DNA of 64,000 nucleotides from Argyresthia goedartella (Eukaryota > Arthropoda > Insecta > Lepidoptera > Argyresthiidae). Under the pieces are notes generated by a model. That model did no database searches and had not been told where the DNA came from. It saw nothing but the letters and a program-made list of their open reading frames with translations. The stretch lies in the NCBI GenBank assembly GCA_949825045.1, contig OX463822.1, forward strand, positions 32,428,703-32,492,702. The letters are read 5' to 3'. Positions within the stretch are counted from its first letter, which is position 1; the number at the start of each line of letters is the position of its first letter. Shown here in pieces: positions 44,601 through 52,314 of this stretch. Made by a program: the position numbers and the translations under genes.

Positions 44601-46001
44601 CTAGAGTGGAAGAATGCCAATGACTAGGGAGTCTAAGATGTTTATCATAAGGAAGGACCCCAAAGTATTTACTTAATCTCAGTAGGGAAAACATAGCAAT
44701 ACTGGTAGGTGTGGTGACAGGTCACTGCAAACTAACTAAACATCTATCATTATTAAGGCTCTTACAGGACCCATCATACCCTCACGCATCCTAGAATTCA
44801 TTAAGCGAACTAGAAGATTTGGGAAGGGACATCTGTTGAACTAACAGTAACTAGTGCTCAAACGCTGGGAATTGGGTGAAATAGTCACAATGGGGGACCT
44901 ATCACCCACCTGTGGTTCAGCGGGTGTCCCACCTCATCATCATCATCATTGTGCCCACATTTAACCAGTTATTCAATGCTCCATTTTGCGTGACAGGGGG
45001 CTAGCCCAATGCCGCAGCTATGAAGATTAAAAGTCTCCTGGGGTATTGCTATAACCATATATGAGCAATACCTTAAGCAAAGACAATGATAGTAATTAAT
45101 TATGTCATTCTACACTACCTTCCACAATGTAGACTTCACAAACAGCAGCATATTGAGTAGTTTAATCTCTCTCTTGCTGTTACGTTCTCTCACAAAATAC
45201 AGGTCTAGAAGTCTGGCGCCAACATCTTGGCCCATTTCAGATAGTCTGCAAATAAATTTGCAGAAATTGTTACAAGATTGGGTAGCAGAGGCATCACATC
45301 TACATTTCAGTTAGTAGGGGGGGGGGGCCTGAGCCGGACTCTACGGGCGCTGCAAACTCCATATGGTGAAAGCAATTTTATATGCAGTGCGCCACCACCC
45401 TATACAGGTCTTATCTATGACTATGGATTGCTCATTGCTCTACAAGCGCGCCATTAAAAGGAAAAGGACAAAATGCTCTATTTGAATCAGTTCAGGGGCT
45501 TTCACCACCTTATCTACACTCTGACCGTTCTTAGGGCCATTAATGTCCATAAGTAACTAAGTTGTTCCATGAATAATCATACTAATCTTGATTTTATAAC
45601 CTATCTAAGTCAAGACGCTGACCAAGATATGTATTATGTTTTACCTACCCCAGTGGGGTCAAGCACCCAAACGAGAATCCTGGATCCGCCACTGAATGTA
45701 CTTATCACTGAACAAGTAATACAACATTGCACCACAGGGAGGGAACCATGACAATCAAAATATTTTTTCTGTTGCCTGTTGCTGGCAAAGGCAACAGAAA
45801 AATGTTGTTCTGAAGAGGATATGTCGAGTTAAATTGAAGTAAAACTTACTTATTTTGAAGCTCAGGTATGGAATGTGATTTTGTCTGACAATATTGAACA
45901 ATTTCAGAGAATAACAGCGAGTAAAATGCTAAAGATATCTCCCCTTTTCCTTTGCTGAGTGGCTTGTCCAGTATCGACGATTTTGAGCGACTTGAAGACA
46001 T
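29571..46001 (-). CDS. TRAPPC5: TRAPP complex subunit 5 (TRAPPC5/Trs31), five exons
   Basis: Joined exons 46001-45850, 45245-45119, 42184-42101, 38329-38231 and 29669-29571 give 561 bases, 186 residues plus TAG, close to the human length of about 188. Order of visible blocks: MSSSRSKSSILDKPLSKGKG, EISLAFYSLLFSEIVQYCQ, MGQDVGARLLDLYFVRER, LLFVKSTLWK then LFGKEADKLEHANDDERTYY, VPKDKGSLNCATF, AHWHKGTTYMVKFED and VITRDKTLDDR. All introns are GT-AG and phases agree (2, 0, 0, 0). TRAPPC5 belongs to the Bet3 superfamily and forms part of the TRAPP core, the exchange factor for Rab1-type GTPases at the early Golgi. Introns are 604, 2934, 3771 and 8561 bases and are filled with transposons. The coding sequence shows no damage, so the gene is probably functional. 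Confidence 0.96.
29998..30485 (+). pseudogene. ORF2 C-terminal fragment
   Basis: The open frame contains LALCQSVLTYCIRCWGG, ERAQRSVLKVMYKKP and MYPTTLLYEESKVLSLRKLY. The same blocks occur in the minus-strand ORF2 C-terminus at 5679-6170. The N-terminus is lost by 5' truncation. Confidence 0.8.
30521..30575. repeat. (CA)n microsatellite in a retrotransposon 3' UTR
   Basis: CA dinucleotides start 36 bases after the stop codon, in the same position and sense as in the related element at 5537-5637. Confidence 0.9.
30870..30940 (+). repeat. repeat inverted at 37799-37872
   Basis: atagaaccggagtttcggaa, ctggttccatacgaggctt and later gttccaatcgaggcc return as the reverse complement beyond the right end of the DIRS-like element. 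Confidence 0.8.
31291..31336 (+). repeat. retrotransposon 3' hairpin motif, copy 4
   Basis: ggttggctggaagaaatctc followed by tttttagagataagctcgcc. atctct...agagat can pair as a small stem-loop. It lies directly upstream of the DIRS-like left end. Confidence 0.7.
31371..31562 (+). repeat. DIRS left inverted terminal repeat
   Basis: tatttaggtgttcgagccta to gccagtac. The inverse is found at 36956-37147 with scattered differences. Confidence 0.88.
32179..34206 (+). CDS. DIRS gag-like ORF
   Basis: A single open frame of 675 residues starts at ATG 32179. The first 150 residues (IVSILDKYFPECWREW, ELQSLSERTYRHIRSSLLKW) are predicted helical. A charged, S/R/E-rich stretch follows (RSRSPIRRRESPV near residue 170) and a helical segment LLGKLLSMQEEHHENMKQL near 195. 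The middle part (LEQTPPWKSTAILERSDLTL, SDFVHADSEFRKTSDDLL) is conserved-looking. No zinc knuckle is seen. By position it should be the nucleocapsid-type protein of the element, since DIRS elements place gag before RT/RNase H. The end overlaps the first RT residues in another frame. I recognise it from context more than from sequence. Confidence 0.75.
   Translation: MPDPTTRGALAEASPQGEDSIIFGAIVSILDKYFPECWREWPVTNCTHEELFGGDHVPATVDAKLRFAIPTVELVKAFNPELQSLSERTYRHIRSSLLKWVLGRALLYAPHSLLEKVHCKSYDQFISTVRELKPMLLKRSDASSALKETNREGRRAETSSREGTARSRSPIRRRESPVRNSEQSSNQILVSVLNQQTQLLGKLLSMQEEHHENMKQLMTNKQTESSQEEPPEELNSSFDSIPDSTMQEEDTPNVVFINRENDLKEQIVNAQRELASLRGEKVFHKDTSTAKPGNLASKFDFTPTTINKEPKTTKADPLALKYAISCQRFGQSEWKDIRYADSQKTFQATPAFSALKVNNLLLEQTPPWKSTAILERSDLTLGAISNGLIKQRIIFQELLDSLPEDIQQKIGSDFVHADSEFRKTSDDLLQYVCRRRAEVIQQRRDMYRPQSKTLRNMLHEIPPSETHLFEDQKFAETIKELGGIQSSFQRKSDLLQTQTFKTEYRATQVTRDFDPDHQTRNNFKVTTNNAPSKRTPQSSTLKVKDQMITLRSTPNSRPNRGKNGGVTNNDVFKAGRLAQYAHRWSSAPGNLQKIIRGYRIPFIQKPPLLRFSLENIQRFRTQQTPEMSKEIENLLKSGALTKSVEKSGSKEKSERRKPTHLQSKKTQRLCSDAIV
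34118..35675 (+). pseudogene. DIRS reverse transcriptase/RNase H, frameshifted
   Basis: 34118 onward gives RKKANGENRPIFNLKRLNDF. After a shift near 34240 the frame with AYFHIPVQQGHRRYLS, MTCLPFGLASAPSVF and YLDDFLVM (catalytic box, about 34437-34460) continues to TTDAADAGWGAV, the RNase H start. A second shift near 35035 is followed by TVMLQTDNRTSVAYINKQGG and ARYIPGMYNGIADSLSR (RNase H end). A conserved C-terminal domain then runs to 35675 (ALPEWHLSP, DLFASRQSAVVPRYVS, AFSRTWRYRLGWIFPP). The RT type is that of DIRS and Ty3-related elements, distinct from the LINE RTs around it. Two frameshifts break it. Confidence 0.88.
35640..36637 (+). pseudogene. DIRS tyrosine recombinase, frameshifted
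   Basis: The N-terminal part is WSTEDLLLLESSWRRSTLKT then YKPVWERWCRWASEHK (to 35850). After a stop the core-binding part continues in another frame (RSIALHKSVVANFSDP, HPLIKRTLRGIFA). The catalytic part at about 36075-36637 has the first Arg in ATSRRVHDLTLL, the SAGSFRAAVATHNW region and GNWRSQNTFLKHYY with the likely nucleophilic Tyr. Such recombinases replace the DDE integrase in DIRS elements and insert a circular DNA. At least two frame breaks, near 35850 and 36060, make this copy inactive, although the catalytic domain itself is open. Confidence 0.85.
36829..36933. repeat. DIRS internal complementary region
   Basis: 36829-36868 is the reverse complement of the left outer end, and 36869-36933 is the reverse complement of 37113-37180. 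It is thus a stored complement of the joined termini. Confidence 0.88.
36956..37181 (-). repeat. DIRS right inverted terminal repeat with extension
   Basis: gtactggcaaacacgg to cctaaatat inverts the left repeat. The outer part ccgttttatacccttcgggg...aacggttct has no partner at the left end but does at 36869-36904. Confidence 0.88.
37182..37798. other. no gene seen (TRAPPC5 intron 4)
   Basis: AT-rich intron sequence right of the DIRS element. Nothing recognisable. Confidence 0.4.
37799..37872 (-). repeat. inverted partner of 30870-30940
   Basis: Reverse complement reads ggaaccggagtttcggaatt, ggttccgtacgaggc and gaactggtttcgatcgagg. Confidence 0.8.
38231..38329 (-). CDS. TRAPPC5: TRAPPC5 exon 4
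   Basis: 99 bases, 33 codons (VNKYISVPKDKGSLNCATF to VLTKSGF), between TTTCCAG and GTAAGT. Confidence 0.93.
38728..40446 (+). pseudogene. reverse transcriptase ORF, N-terminally truncated, otherwise open
   Basis: 572 residues from the first ATG, but the frame is open further upstream (EALVRNPKLFWRFAKD), so the ATG is internal and the endonuclease has been lost. RT blocks: GAGHDRIPP, QYRPVSILPVFSKLLE, QHGFMRKRSTTSNL, YTDYSKCFDRLRHD, VPQGSHLGPLLFN, LMYADDTKIFMPV (catalytic, near residue 290), DLGVIMDSKLLF, then EYASPVWSP and RTNYAS-like C-terminal boxes. The reader at 53.7-55.8 kb is a relative (GVPQGSH, LYADDTKIF, GAIMDSKLTF). It is the longest undamaged RT frame in the window after the 815-residue one and probably a recent insertion. 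Jockey group is likely. Confidence 0.88.
40540..40600. repeat. (CT)n(CA)n microsatellite in a retrotransposon 3' UTR
   Basis: ctctctctctctcacacacacac about 100 bases after the RT stop codon, in the same sense as the (CA)n tracts of two other elements. Confidence 0.9.
40930..41115 (-). pseudogene. RTE-like endonuclease N-terminal fragment
   Basis: Reading minus, LHIITYNVRTFRPKKA, then in a shifted frame IEFENALDTFCWDILGLAEV, RREGEDILDRKK and LFNSGIAE. This is the start of an RTE/BovB-type AP endonuclease (..YNVRTL...DILGL.EVRR.GE). The rest is missing. It is fused in frame at its 5' side with a mariner fragment. Confidence 0.7.
41115..41604 (-). pseudogene. Tc1/mariner transposase, N-terminal fragment
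   Basis: Minus-strand pieces MEWGVKENRVAVIALHKCNK, VLGITMKFVYRTIKRF, DRPRSGRPRDSRTPAAIKAV and AERMRRNPLRQRK, MSREMKIPPRTMSRIIK are the paired helix-turn-helix DNA-binding domain of a Tc1/mariner transposase, with the GRP(R) hinge. At least two frameshifts are present. The DDE domain is absent; after DLKLAAYRRS the sequence changes to an RTE-type endonuclease. Confidence 0.8.
42101..42184 (-). CDS. TRAPPC5: TRAPPC5 exon 3
   Basis: 84 bases, 28 codons (TLFGKEADKLEHANDDERTY to EKDAL), between TTCCACAG and GTAAGT. Too short to stand out by open frame alone. Confidence 0.93.
42720..43065 (+). pseudogene. C-terminal tail of an I-group non-LTR ORF2
   Basis: TGHCTLNKHLKITGATDSSL then C, followed by VLL.CP-like and LEHPGLLLQL. 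This is the zinc-finger-like region that follows RNase H in I/R1/LOA-type elements. It ends near a GAA-rich tail (gaagaagaagaag at 43043-43056). It lies in TRAPPC5 intron 2. Confidence 0.65.
43070..44940 (+). pseudogene. I-group non-LTR ORF2: RT thumb, RNase H and C-terminal tail, decayed
   Basis: 43080-43205: IEKVLRWCQEKDLDLNPEKT then KLLLF (RT). 43227-43340: DWRMNFDTHVKSQCAKVIR. After an inserted repeat (43449-43860): LGKVQILAYLMITGALRSTP. 44230-44500: VFQAEIYAIMECAEALRE, AIYSDSQAALKAL, VPSHEGIHSNQNADELARN. These carry the catalytic E, D and D positions of RNase H. 44710-44900: VVTGHCKLTKHLSLL, the same tail as at 42730. Many stops and frameshifts. RNase H in an insect LINE points to the I, R1 or LOA group. 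Confidence 0.82.
43449..43860 (+). mobile_element. 'ccggccaagtgc...cggaaccctaaaaa' dispersed repeat
   Basis: Begins aaaaaaccggccaagtgcaa, has cagacagacagacaa in the middle and ends ggtacggaaccctaaaaaag. I recall this sequence type as very common in moth and butterfly genomes. It interrupts the I-group ORF2: the frame reads WWKRTELATT before it and LGKVQILAYL after it. A truncated copy is at 19287-19460. Confidence 0.75.
44973..45028 (+). repeat. dispersed repeat shared with 23362-23411
   Basis: ctccattttgcgtgacaggg followed by ggctagcccaatgccgcagc. Inverted relative to the other copy. Confidence 0.75.
45119..45245 (-). CDS. TRAPPC5: TRAPPC5 exon 2
   Basis: 127 bases after the acceptor TTTGCAG. 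It completes the split codon (AA+A) and encodes LSEMGQDVGARLLDL to LLFVKSTLWK, followed by GTAGTG. The exon is hidden under a longer plus-strand open frame. Confidence 0.92.
45850..46001 (-). CDS. TRAPPC5: TRAPPC5 exon 1 (start codon)
   Basis: ATG at 46001-45999, 50 codons plus two bases, donor GTAAGT at 45849. An upstream open stretch to 46133 is probably 5' UTR. Confidence 0.92.
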
Positions 46002-46133
46002 TTTATTAGATGGGATGGATATTATACTAACACAAACCAATCTGGAAAACCACACTTGGAAACTTATTAGCATGCGAAAAATCGAGAGTTTATGATAAAC
46101 AATACACTCCGTTTTGCAACAAACTGCTGCCAT

Positions 46134-46620
46134 CGGTGGGTAGTCGTAAGCGCATCGCTCATCATGATTGATGTCAAAATCGGAAGTTCAGAAACGTTAA
46201 AGGTTATCACATATATCCACATCAATTCAATAAAAATATCGATTTATTTTGTGATGTTTGAGATCAACGAGTGAATCAAACCTCTCGGCTCCAGTTAAAA
46301 GTTATTGCACTACGACCTAGGTTGGAATTAATATTATGGAACATGTTCAGCCATCTTATTAATATAAATCTATCTAATCTTGTATCTACTCTCGGTAGCT
46401 TAAGGGGGCTACAGACCGTCAGTTTTAACTGCATACAGTCGGGTTTTTCAGTTAAAACCACAGAGTACCCTGTTATAGTTAAAACCACATAGTTCCTTGT
46501 TATATACTGAAATAGAGACTTAACTTTGACCCAGAAATGGGAAGTGCATAGCTAGCGCCGTCTGTTTTTTATGTAGAAATAACACGTTCATATTATAGTA
46601 GTTTATGTGACTGCTGCATA
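46134..46620. other. region upstream of TRAPPC5, promoter not resolved
   Basis: Expected to hold the TRAPPC5 promoter (minus strand). I see no TATA box or CpG-rich block I would defend. A short direct repeat, agttaaaaccacagagt / agttaaaaccacatagt, lies at about 46449-46493. Confidence 0.3.
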
Positions 46621-46625
46621 ATGGA

Positions 46626-46707
46626 AGGCATTGAAACTCGAGAGTGGGTGTATGAAACGAGCCGAAGGCGAGTTTCATAATAATATCACTCGAGAGTTTT
46701 AATGCCT
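46626..46707. repeat. 82-bp inverted repeat
   Basis: aggcattgaaactcgagagtg (46626-46646) pairs with 46687-46707 with one mismatch. An inner stem tatgaaac/gtttcata lies at 46651-46658 and 46672-46679. Confidence 0.8.
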
Positions 46708-46827
46708 AATTATGTACAGTTACATACACTAGTTTATCTACACACATATCATAAGCTCTCTTTGATGTGTTCAGGAACTGCATGTTTGACCAGCATTGTG
46801 GCTCTGCAATTGTTTAGCTTGTTCTGT

Positions 46828-46985
46828 AGTACCAACTTCACGCAGGCGGGCGTCGGCGTTCGAAATTTGAATGTCAGTACCAACTTCACAAACAAACTAG
46901 GGACGGCACGCAGGCAGGCGTCGGCGTTCGAAATTTGAATGTCATTATGTGTAGAAAAACTACACATAATGACCATAATGTGTAG
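46828..46985. repeat. direct repeat plus hairpin
   Basis: The block cacgcaggcgggcgtcggcg ... aatttgaatgtca occurs at about 46840-46876 and again at 46907-46944. It is followed by a 12-bp perfect hairpin, cattatgtgtag (46943-46954) and ctacacataatg (46960-46971), and another cataatgtgtag. Confidence 0.8.
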
Positions 46986-47769
46986 TTTTCCAGATACGAA
47001 ACAAGTTTTTACCAAGTAGTTTAACATAATGCTGATCGTAACGTGCGGTTTTTGAACGCAGTAAAGAGGGTTTATGATCCGTGTATAGATAAACATGTGT
47101 AATTGTATATCACACATTATATCTAGTAAACTACACACTAGTATATATATATATACACCTAGTATAAGTATTAGTACCTACTAGTACCTGCCTCAATAAG
47201 CTCCGTTTTCTTACAGGAAATGAAAATAAAATACAAATTAATATGAGAATTATTTATTGTTTTGTTTTACAACTAACTGCCAACACTTTTATAGTCTTTT
47301 CTCAACAATAAATACTAATATAAAGAGTCCTATCTCAATCCTATTGCGGTTTTGTCACCATGAATGTGCAGTAGTAAATCAACCGGGGGTCAAAGGCAAC
47401 TCAACGAGATAAACATTTATTACCAGCACAACACAAGAACGCAAAAACAAACAAAGTTCTTACACCGCAAAGAAACAAACAGCCATATTTTTCCGTTTGT
47501 TTTGGACACTGTCCTCTAGGACAGTGATTGCAGTACATAACGGTATTTTATGAGGTGATGGGGAAAAATAAAGATCACCGTGTGGCAACACTAAAAGTTT
47601 GAGCCAAAGACTCAAACTCTAAACTCAAAACTAGACTACTACACTTACTTTACGCTGAGATTAAAGTGTTATTAGTTCGAAGACATCTTATAAACGGCAG
47701 GTAACATAGGTACCTATATCATATACATACTATATTATATACAAGCGCATTAATTAACTTTTTTGAGAT

Positions 47770-48330
47770 TTGTAGTCGGATTGTAACAGAACATTCTGAC
47801 GATGTTTTCCTTATTACTGGAGATTTTAACGTATCAGATGCTGAGTGGTCGAACTCGAGTTGTAGACATATGTGTCTTGATAATGGTACCGAACCAACAG
47901 TGGAGCCATTGCAAGAGTTTTTATGCTTTACAGGGTTACAACAATTTAACAGTAGTTTTAATATAAATCATCGGTTATTAGACCTTATTTTAAGTAATAG
48001 AAATTGCGCCGTTATTAGTAGCCCAAACCCTTTAATAAAAGAGGACCGGCATCATCATAAAGCCGTTGAAATTGAGTTAAGTTTAGATTACTCACCTACT
48101 CTTAAGCCCGCTCCTACTGTTAGATATTGCTTTTTTAACTCTAATTTTGATGAAATTAATCGCGAACTATCTGAAATAGACTGGTTTGCACAATTTTCGG
48201 GTCGGTCTTTGGAGGAGTGTACATTAATTTTATATACAATACTAAATCGTTTAATAGACGCGCATGTCCCAAAGCGTCCTCTACGCACTTCCAATAGCGA
48301 CCCAAATGCGCAATATCCAAATTCAATTTG
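47770..48330 (+). pseudogene. non-LTR endonuclease fragment
   Basis: VFLITGDFNVSDAEW, then LLDLILSNR, then EDRHHHKAVEIELSL and DAHVPKRPLRTSNSDP. GDFN, the LDLILSN (normally LDLVF/LDHIF) block and ED.HHKA (normally SDH) are AP-endonuclease motifs; the SDH box is altered. The end, QYPNSI, corresponds to the linker just before RT, which is where the RT part at 53.8 kb starts. A TGA closes the frame at 48329. Confidence 0.75.
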
Positions 48331-49116
48331 ACTACGGCTAGCACGAGTTTAGATTTCGATCTTCATGTAATATCTGTGGTCGGTTTTTGTTTTTTTAATT
48401 TCTATAAAAGCGGCCAATGATTGAAGGAATGGAATAATCTAGTCCGTACATTGAAATACATTCACACAGAGCCAGAAAAAAATAGTAAACATTCATGACT
48501 TTGCACGATTTCACTGCAGTTCGCCGGGTCAATTACGAGGCAGATTATCGGTGATTTGCTTGTGATTTGTGTAGTTTTTGAGTAAAAAACTGATTGTAAG
48601 TACTATTCATAGCCTGTTACTTAGTTAATACCGTGTTTTCATCGAAAATATCAATGCTGGTGAAGGAAATACGTCGAGAAAAAACTCAAAATAATAAAAA
48701 TTGCGTTTTACTTTACGGGGTTGCTTTCATAACAGTCTAATGTACTTAATATTGTGTAAATACGATAGAAACACGACAATATAGGGCCAAAACATGTGAA
48801 TAATCATTATTTTCGATTTTTATTTTCTGCACGATTGGTTGTTTGAACCCTATCGTAATAGCGTAAGGAACATATTTGCTTGACCTCGACTAAACGTCCA
48901 CTCGATAAAGCGCAGCGTTGACTTGCGCTTGAAAACTGGTAATGATTTTGTGTCTATCAGTTATAATTATTTCTTTCTAGAAATAAGTGGTTGTTGTCGG
49001 CGTTATAAACACAAAGTAGTAGTTTCGTTAAATTAACGCAGAAATTTATGGTTTCATTGTTATCTTGATATTATTGTAGGTACTTTTGTTAATTTTACCT
49101 GTTATTGTTTAGTGAT

Positions 49117-52100
49117 ATGGTAGGGGAACGCGGCCGCGCAAGAGGCGCAAGAGGCGGCCCTGTTTTAGGCCGAGGACGGGCACGAGGCCGAGGCCGTGGT
49201 GCGGAACGGCGAGGCCAATCAACACCACGTAATTTGTTCGAGGGCAGTAGTTCAGGGTACGTATTTATCGTGCTAATTTATTACGAACTGTGTGTAGCTC
49301 AATGTTTTCTTTGTGTTCATATCAATATCATTGTTTTAGGGCATCAACAGTACGTGACGAACCGGCACGAGGCCGAGGCCGTGGTGCAGTACCGCGAGGC
49401 CATGCACCACCTCGAAACTTTTTGGAGGGCAGTAGTTCAGGGTACGTATTTATCCTGCTAATTTATTACGAACTGTATGTAGCTCAATGTTGTTTTTGTG
49501 TTCATATCAATATCATTGTTTTAGGGCATCAACGTCATGTGAAGATCCCAGGGCAGTGGAGCAGGAGTACCGGACTCAGACTGCTATAACGCGCAAGCGT
49601 ATACAAGGCTTGCCGGCAGCTCAGCAGGCAGAGCTAAAAAAAAGAAAAATGCTAAAGGAATGCGGTCTAGTAGCTCTGCCTGCAACAAAGACCAGCCACA
49701 AGCAGATCATGAGGTTAATTAATACTTTTAAAAGTACACCATACAATATTATTCAACACTCATTCAAATTTGTATATATTTAAAATTAAATATTGTTTTC
49801 AGTATACTGGGATCTCCTGGTTCACTGCCCTTGGCACCTGGAGTGCCAGCGGACTTGCCACCCTCGCAGCCTCCGCCGTGGATTCGTCCTATTTCAACCC
49901 CCTCAAGGGCGAGCGTAGCACCTGACTGTGAGGTTCCGAGCCCTCAAATCTTCATCTCGTGTAAGTATTTTACTCATTAAAATTTTAATAGCAATGTAAT
50001 TACACTTTACCGCAATTTCACTGGCGGAATATTCATTTCCATAGAAATGATGTTCAAAGCTTTTCTTGTTACAGGCGCTGATCAAGAATCGGAGTTCATG
50101 CCTAATGATGAATCCAGCCACGAGCAGATCATGAGGTTAATTTACTATATAAATACATATTATTCTAAACTCATTCGAATTTAATTAAATTTAAAAATAA
50201 ATATATTATTCAGGACACTGGGATCTCCTGGTACACTTCCGTTGGCGCCTGAAGTGCCAGCAGAAATGCCAGGTCACAGCTCGCAGCTTCCACCATTGAT
50301 GCGTCCCACTAGTACGCCCTCAAGGGCGAGCGAAGCGTCTGACTGTGAGGTTCCGAGCCCCCAAATCTTCATCACGTGTAAGTATTTTCCTCATTTTTTT
50401 ATAGGAATGTAAGTTACACATAACCGCACTATCACTGGCGGAACATTCAATTCCATGGAAATGGTGTTCAAAGCTTTTCTTGTTACAGGCGCTGATCAAG
50501 AATCGGACTCAGATGCAGATATAGCTGAGGACCATGGGGCAGGTAGCGACCCGGACACGTCAGAGCCGCCGCTGGTAGCCGGTGAATTCGGTGTTCAAAT
50601 GATTGCACAGACAGAGGCCAATGCTGTCGCAGAGTTGCCGTCAGAGATCTCAGAAAGTCTGTAAGTTATAGACACGGCGAACGACGCTTCTATTCGTAGG
50701 CTACTTCCCGCCGAGCGTTTTCATTTTGATTGGACGCACGATCTGTCTGCATTCCAGGGGGTTAGGGAAACATTTACAGGTATTCCAGGACCGACATTCC
50801 ATTTTATGGAAATGGAACCTGTAGATGTTTTCTTAAAATTCTGGGATGCAGATATGATTGACAAAATCGTGACAGAAACAAACCGGTACGCCGCCAGTTC
50901 CCAAACTAGCGGCTCTGCGTTCTCACGCTCGGCGAGGTGGAAGCCTACGAATAGAGCGGAAATGTATGTCTTTTTCGCCCTAATGATTCACCAGAGCCTC
51001 TTCCCCCTCACAGTGGAGAGGGATTATTGGAAAAGTCCTAGTCCGGTAACAGCAATGGCCAATTGGAAAACGGTCATTTCGTATGACCGTTGGCTGTTGC
51101 TGAAAAAATATCTGCACTTCACTGATAACACCACAGTTCCCCAATCCCTCTCCACTGAGGCGCGACGGCTTTGGAAGATTCAGCCTGTGCTGGATCATTT
51201 GAACACCCAATTTCAGGCTTTATACCTGCCTAACCAAAATGTGGCTCTGGATGAGTCCCTTTTAAAATGGCACGGACATCTCACTTTTATCCAGAAAATA
51301 GCCACAAAAGCGGCCAAGGCAGGTATAAAGAGCTACGAGCTCTGCGAGTCCGGGACGGGCTACCTTTGGAAATTTGTAATCTATGCAGGAAAAGATAGTA
51401 AGAGTGGTGTCGTGGGTGACCCAGATCCGGCTACGTCATTTCAGGAGGAAGCGACAACGGTAGCCCCACAGGGCGTCACCGCTAAAATAGTGTATGATCT
51501 GGCCAGTGGACTTTTCAATAAAGGGCACACTATCGTGATGGACAATTTCTATAACAGTCCATTGCTGGCGCGGTGTTTGAAGTTAAACGGGATGGACTGT
51601 TATGGAACCCTCAGGATCAATCGCGATAGTGTGCCTGATAGTTTAAAGTCCATCACAAAGTCATCGCTAGCCACTGGCCATATCATACACTCAAATAGCG
51701 GTGATGTCAGCGTGATAGTGTGGAGAGATGTTGGCTTAGTCAACATGCTCTCCACCTATCATTCACCCACTGTGGGGCTAGCCGAGAAGTACGGCACGTC
51801 GAAGTATAAGCCGCAAGTAGTCCTTGACTACAACAATACAATGGGGGGAGTGGACATGAAGGACGCCCTTCTGGCCGGGTTCCCGCTCGAGAGGAAGCGG
51901 AACAAGATCTGGTACAAGAAATTGTTCAGGAGGTTGTTGAATGCCTCGATCCTCAATGCTTATGTCATCTACAGATGGAAGGATATAAGCATTGAGCATC
52001 GAGAGTTTAGACGACGCATCGCTGACAGCCTGCTGAATAAATTCTTGGCCAGGGATGTTCCATCCATCTCGAACGCGGTGCAAATGGTCAGGCAGGTGCC

Positions 52101-52314
52101 GGGTCAAAAGGGAGGGGCACCTAGGCCCATATTGGCCAATAATCATTATGCGGTCAAAATACCACCGACCGAGCAACACCCGAATGGTCGACGTATGTAT
52201 TGTGAATGGTGCAGGGCATCGGGAAAACGAAACAACAAAACATCACATAAATGTGATATGTGCAACGTGCCGTTGTGCGTCGATTGCATGAAGCCCTATC
52301 ACACCACCGTGTGA
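49117..52314 (+). CDS. piggyBac transposase-like gene, eight-exon model
   Basis: My model joins 49117-49256, 49340-49441, 49525-49713, 49803-49960, 50075-50135, 50214-50377, 50489-50660 and 50700-52314: 2601 bases, 866 residues, all phases closing. The N-terminus is R/G-rich (GRGRARGRGRG), then K/Q-rich and acidic. The last exon holds DDE_Tnp_1_7 with Asp near 513 (VALDESLLKW), 610 (VMDNFYNSP) and 714 (NNTMGGVDMKD), and a C-terminal Cys finger (YCEWC...HKCDMC..PLCVDC). The catalytic triad is complete. The seventh intron is only 39 bases and removes an in-frame TAA (50662-50664); if it is not spliced, translation could start at ATG 50806 and give 502 residues. Exon blocks 1-2 and 3/4-5/6 are tandem duplicates. 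I found no convincing TTAA-flanked ends, so domestication is possible. Confidence 0.82.
49183..49530 (+). repeat. 184-bp tandem duplication of exon plus intron in the piggyBac gene
   Basis: The run cacgaggccgaggccgtggt ... ttcagggtacgtatttat ... ttttagggcatcaac occurs twice; the shared donor gtacgt is at 49257 and 49442. Both copies keep the same phase, so both can be spliced. Confidence 0.85.
49690..50488 (+). repeat. about 412-bp tandem duplication of two exons in the piggyBac gene
   Basis: agcagatcatgaggttaatt, ctgggatctcctggt, tcaagggcgagcg and aagcttttcttgttacaggc each occur twice about 410 bases apart. Exon 4 and exon 6 products (LGSPG.LPLAP.VPA, TPSRAS...CEVPSPQIFI) are clearly paralogous. 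Confidence 0.88.

Noticed and set aside
44932..44958. (ATC)n run as a possible functional element
   Set aside because: Short microsatellite only.
45102..45314. 70-residue plus-strand frame
   Set aside because: It is the antisense of TRAPPC5 exon 2 and its flanks.
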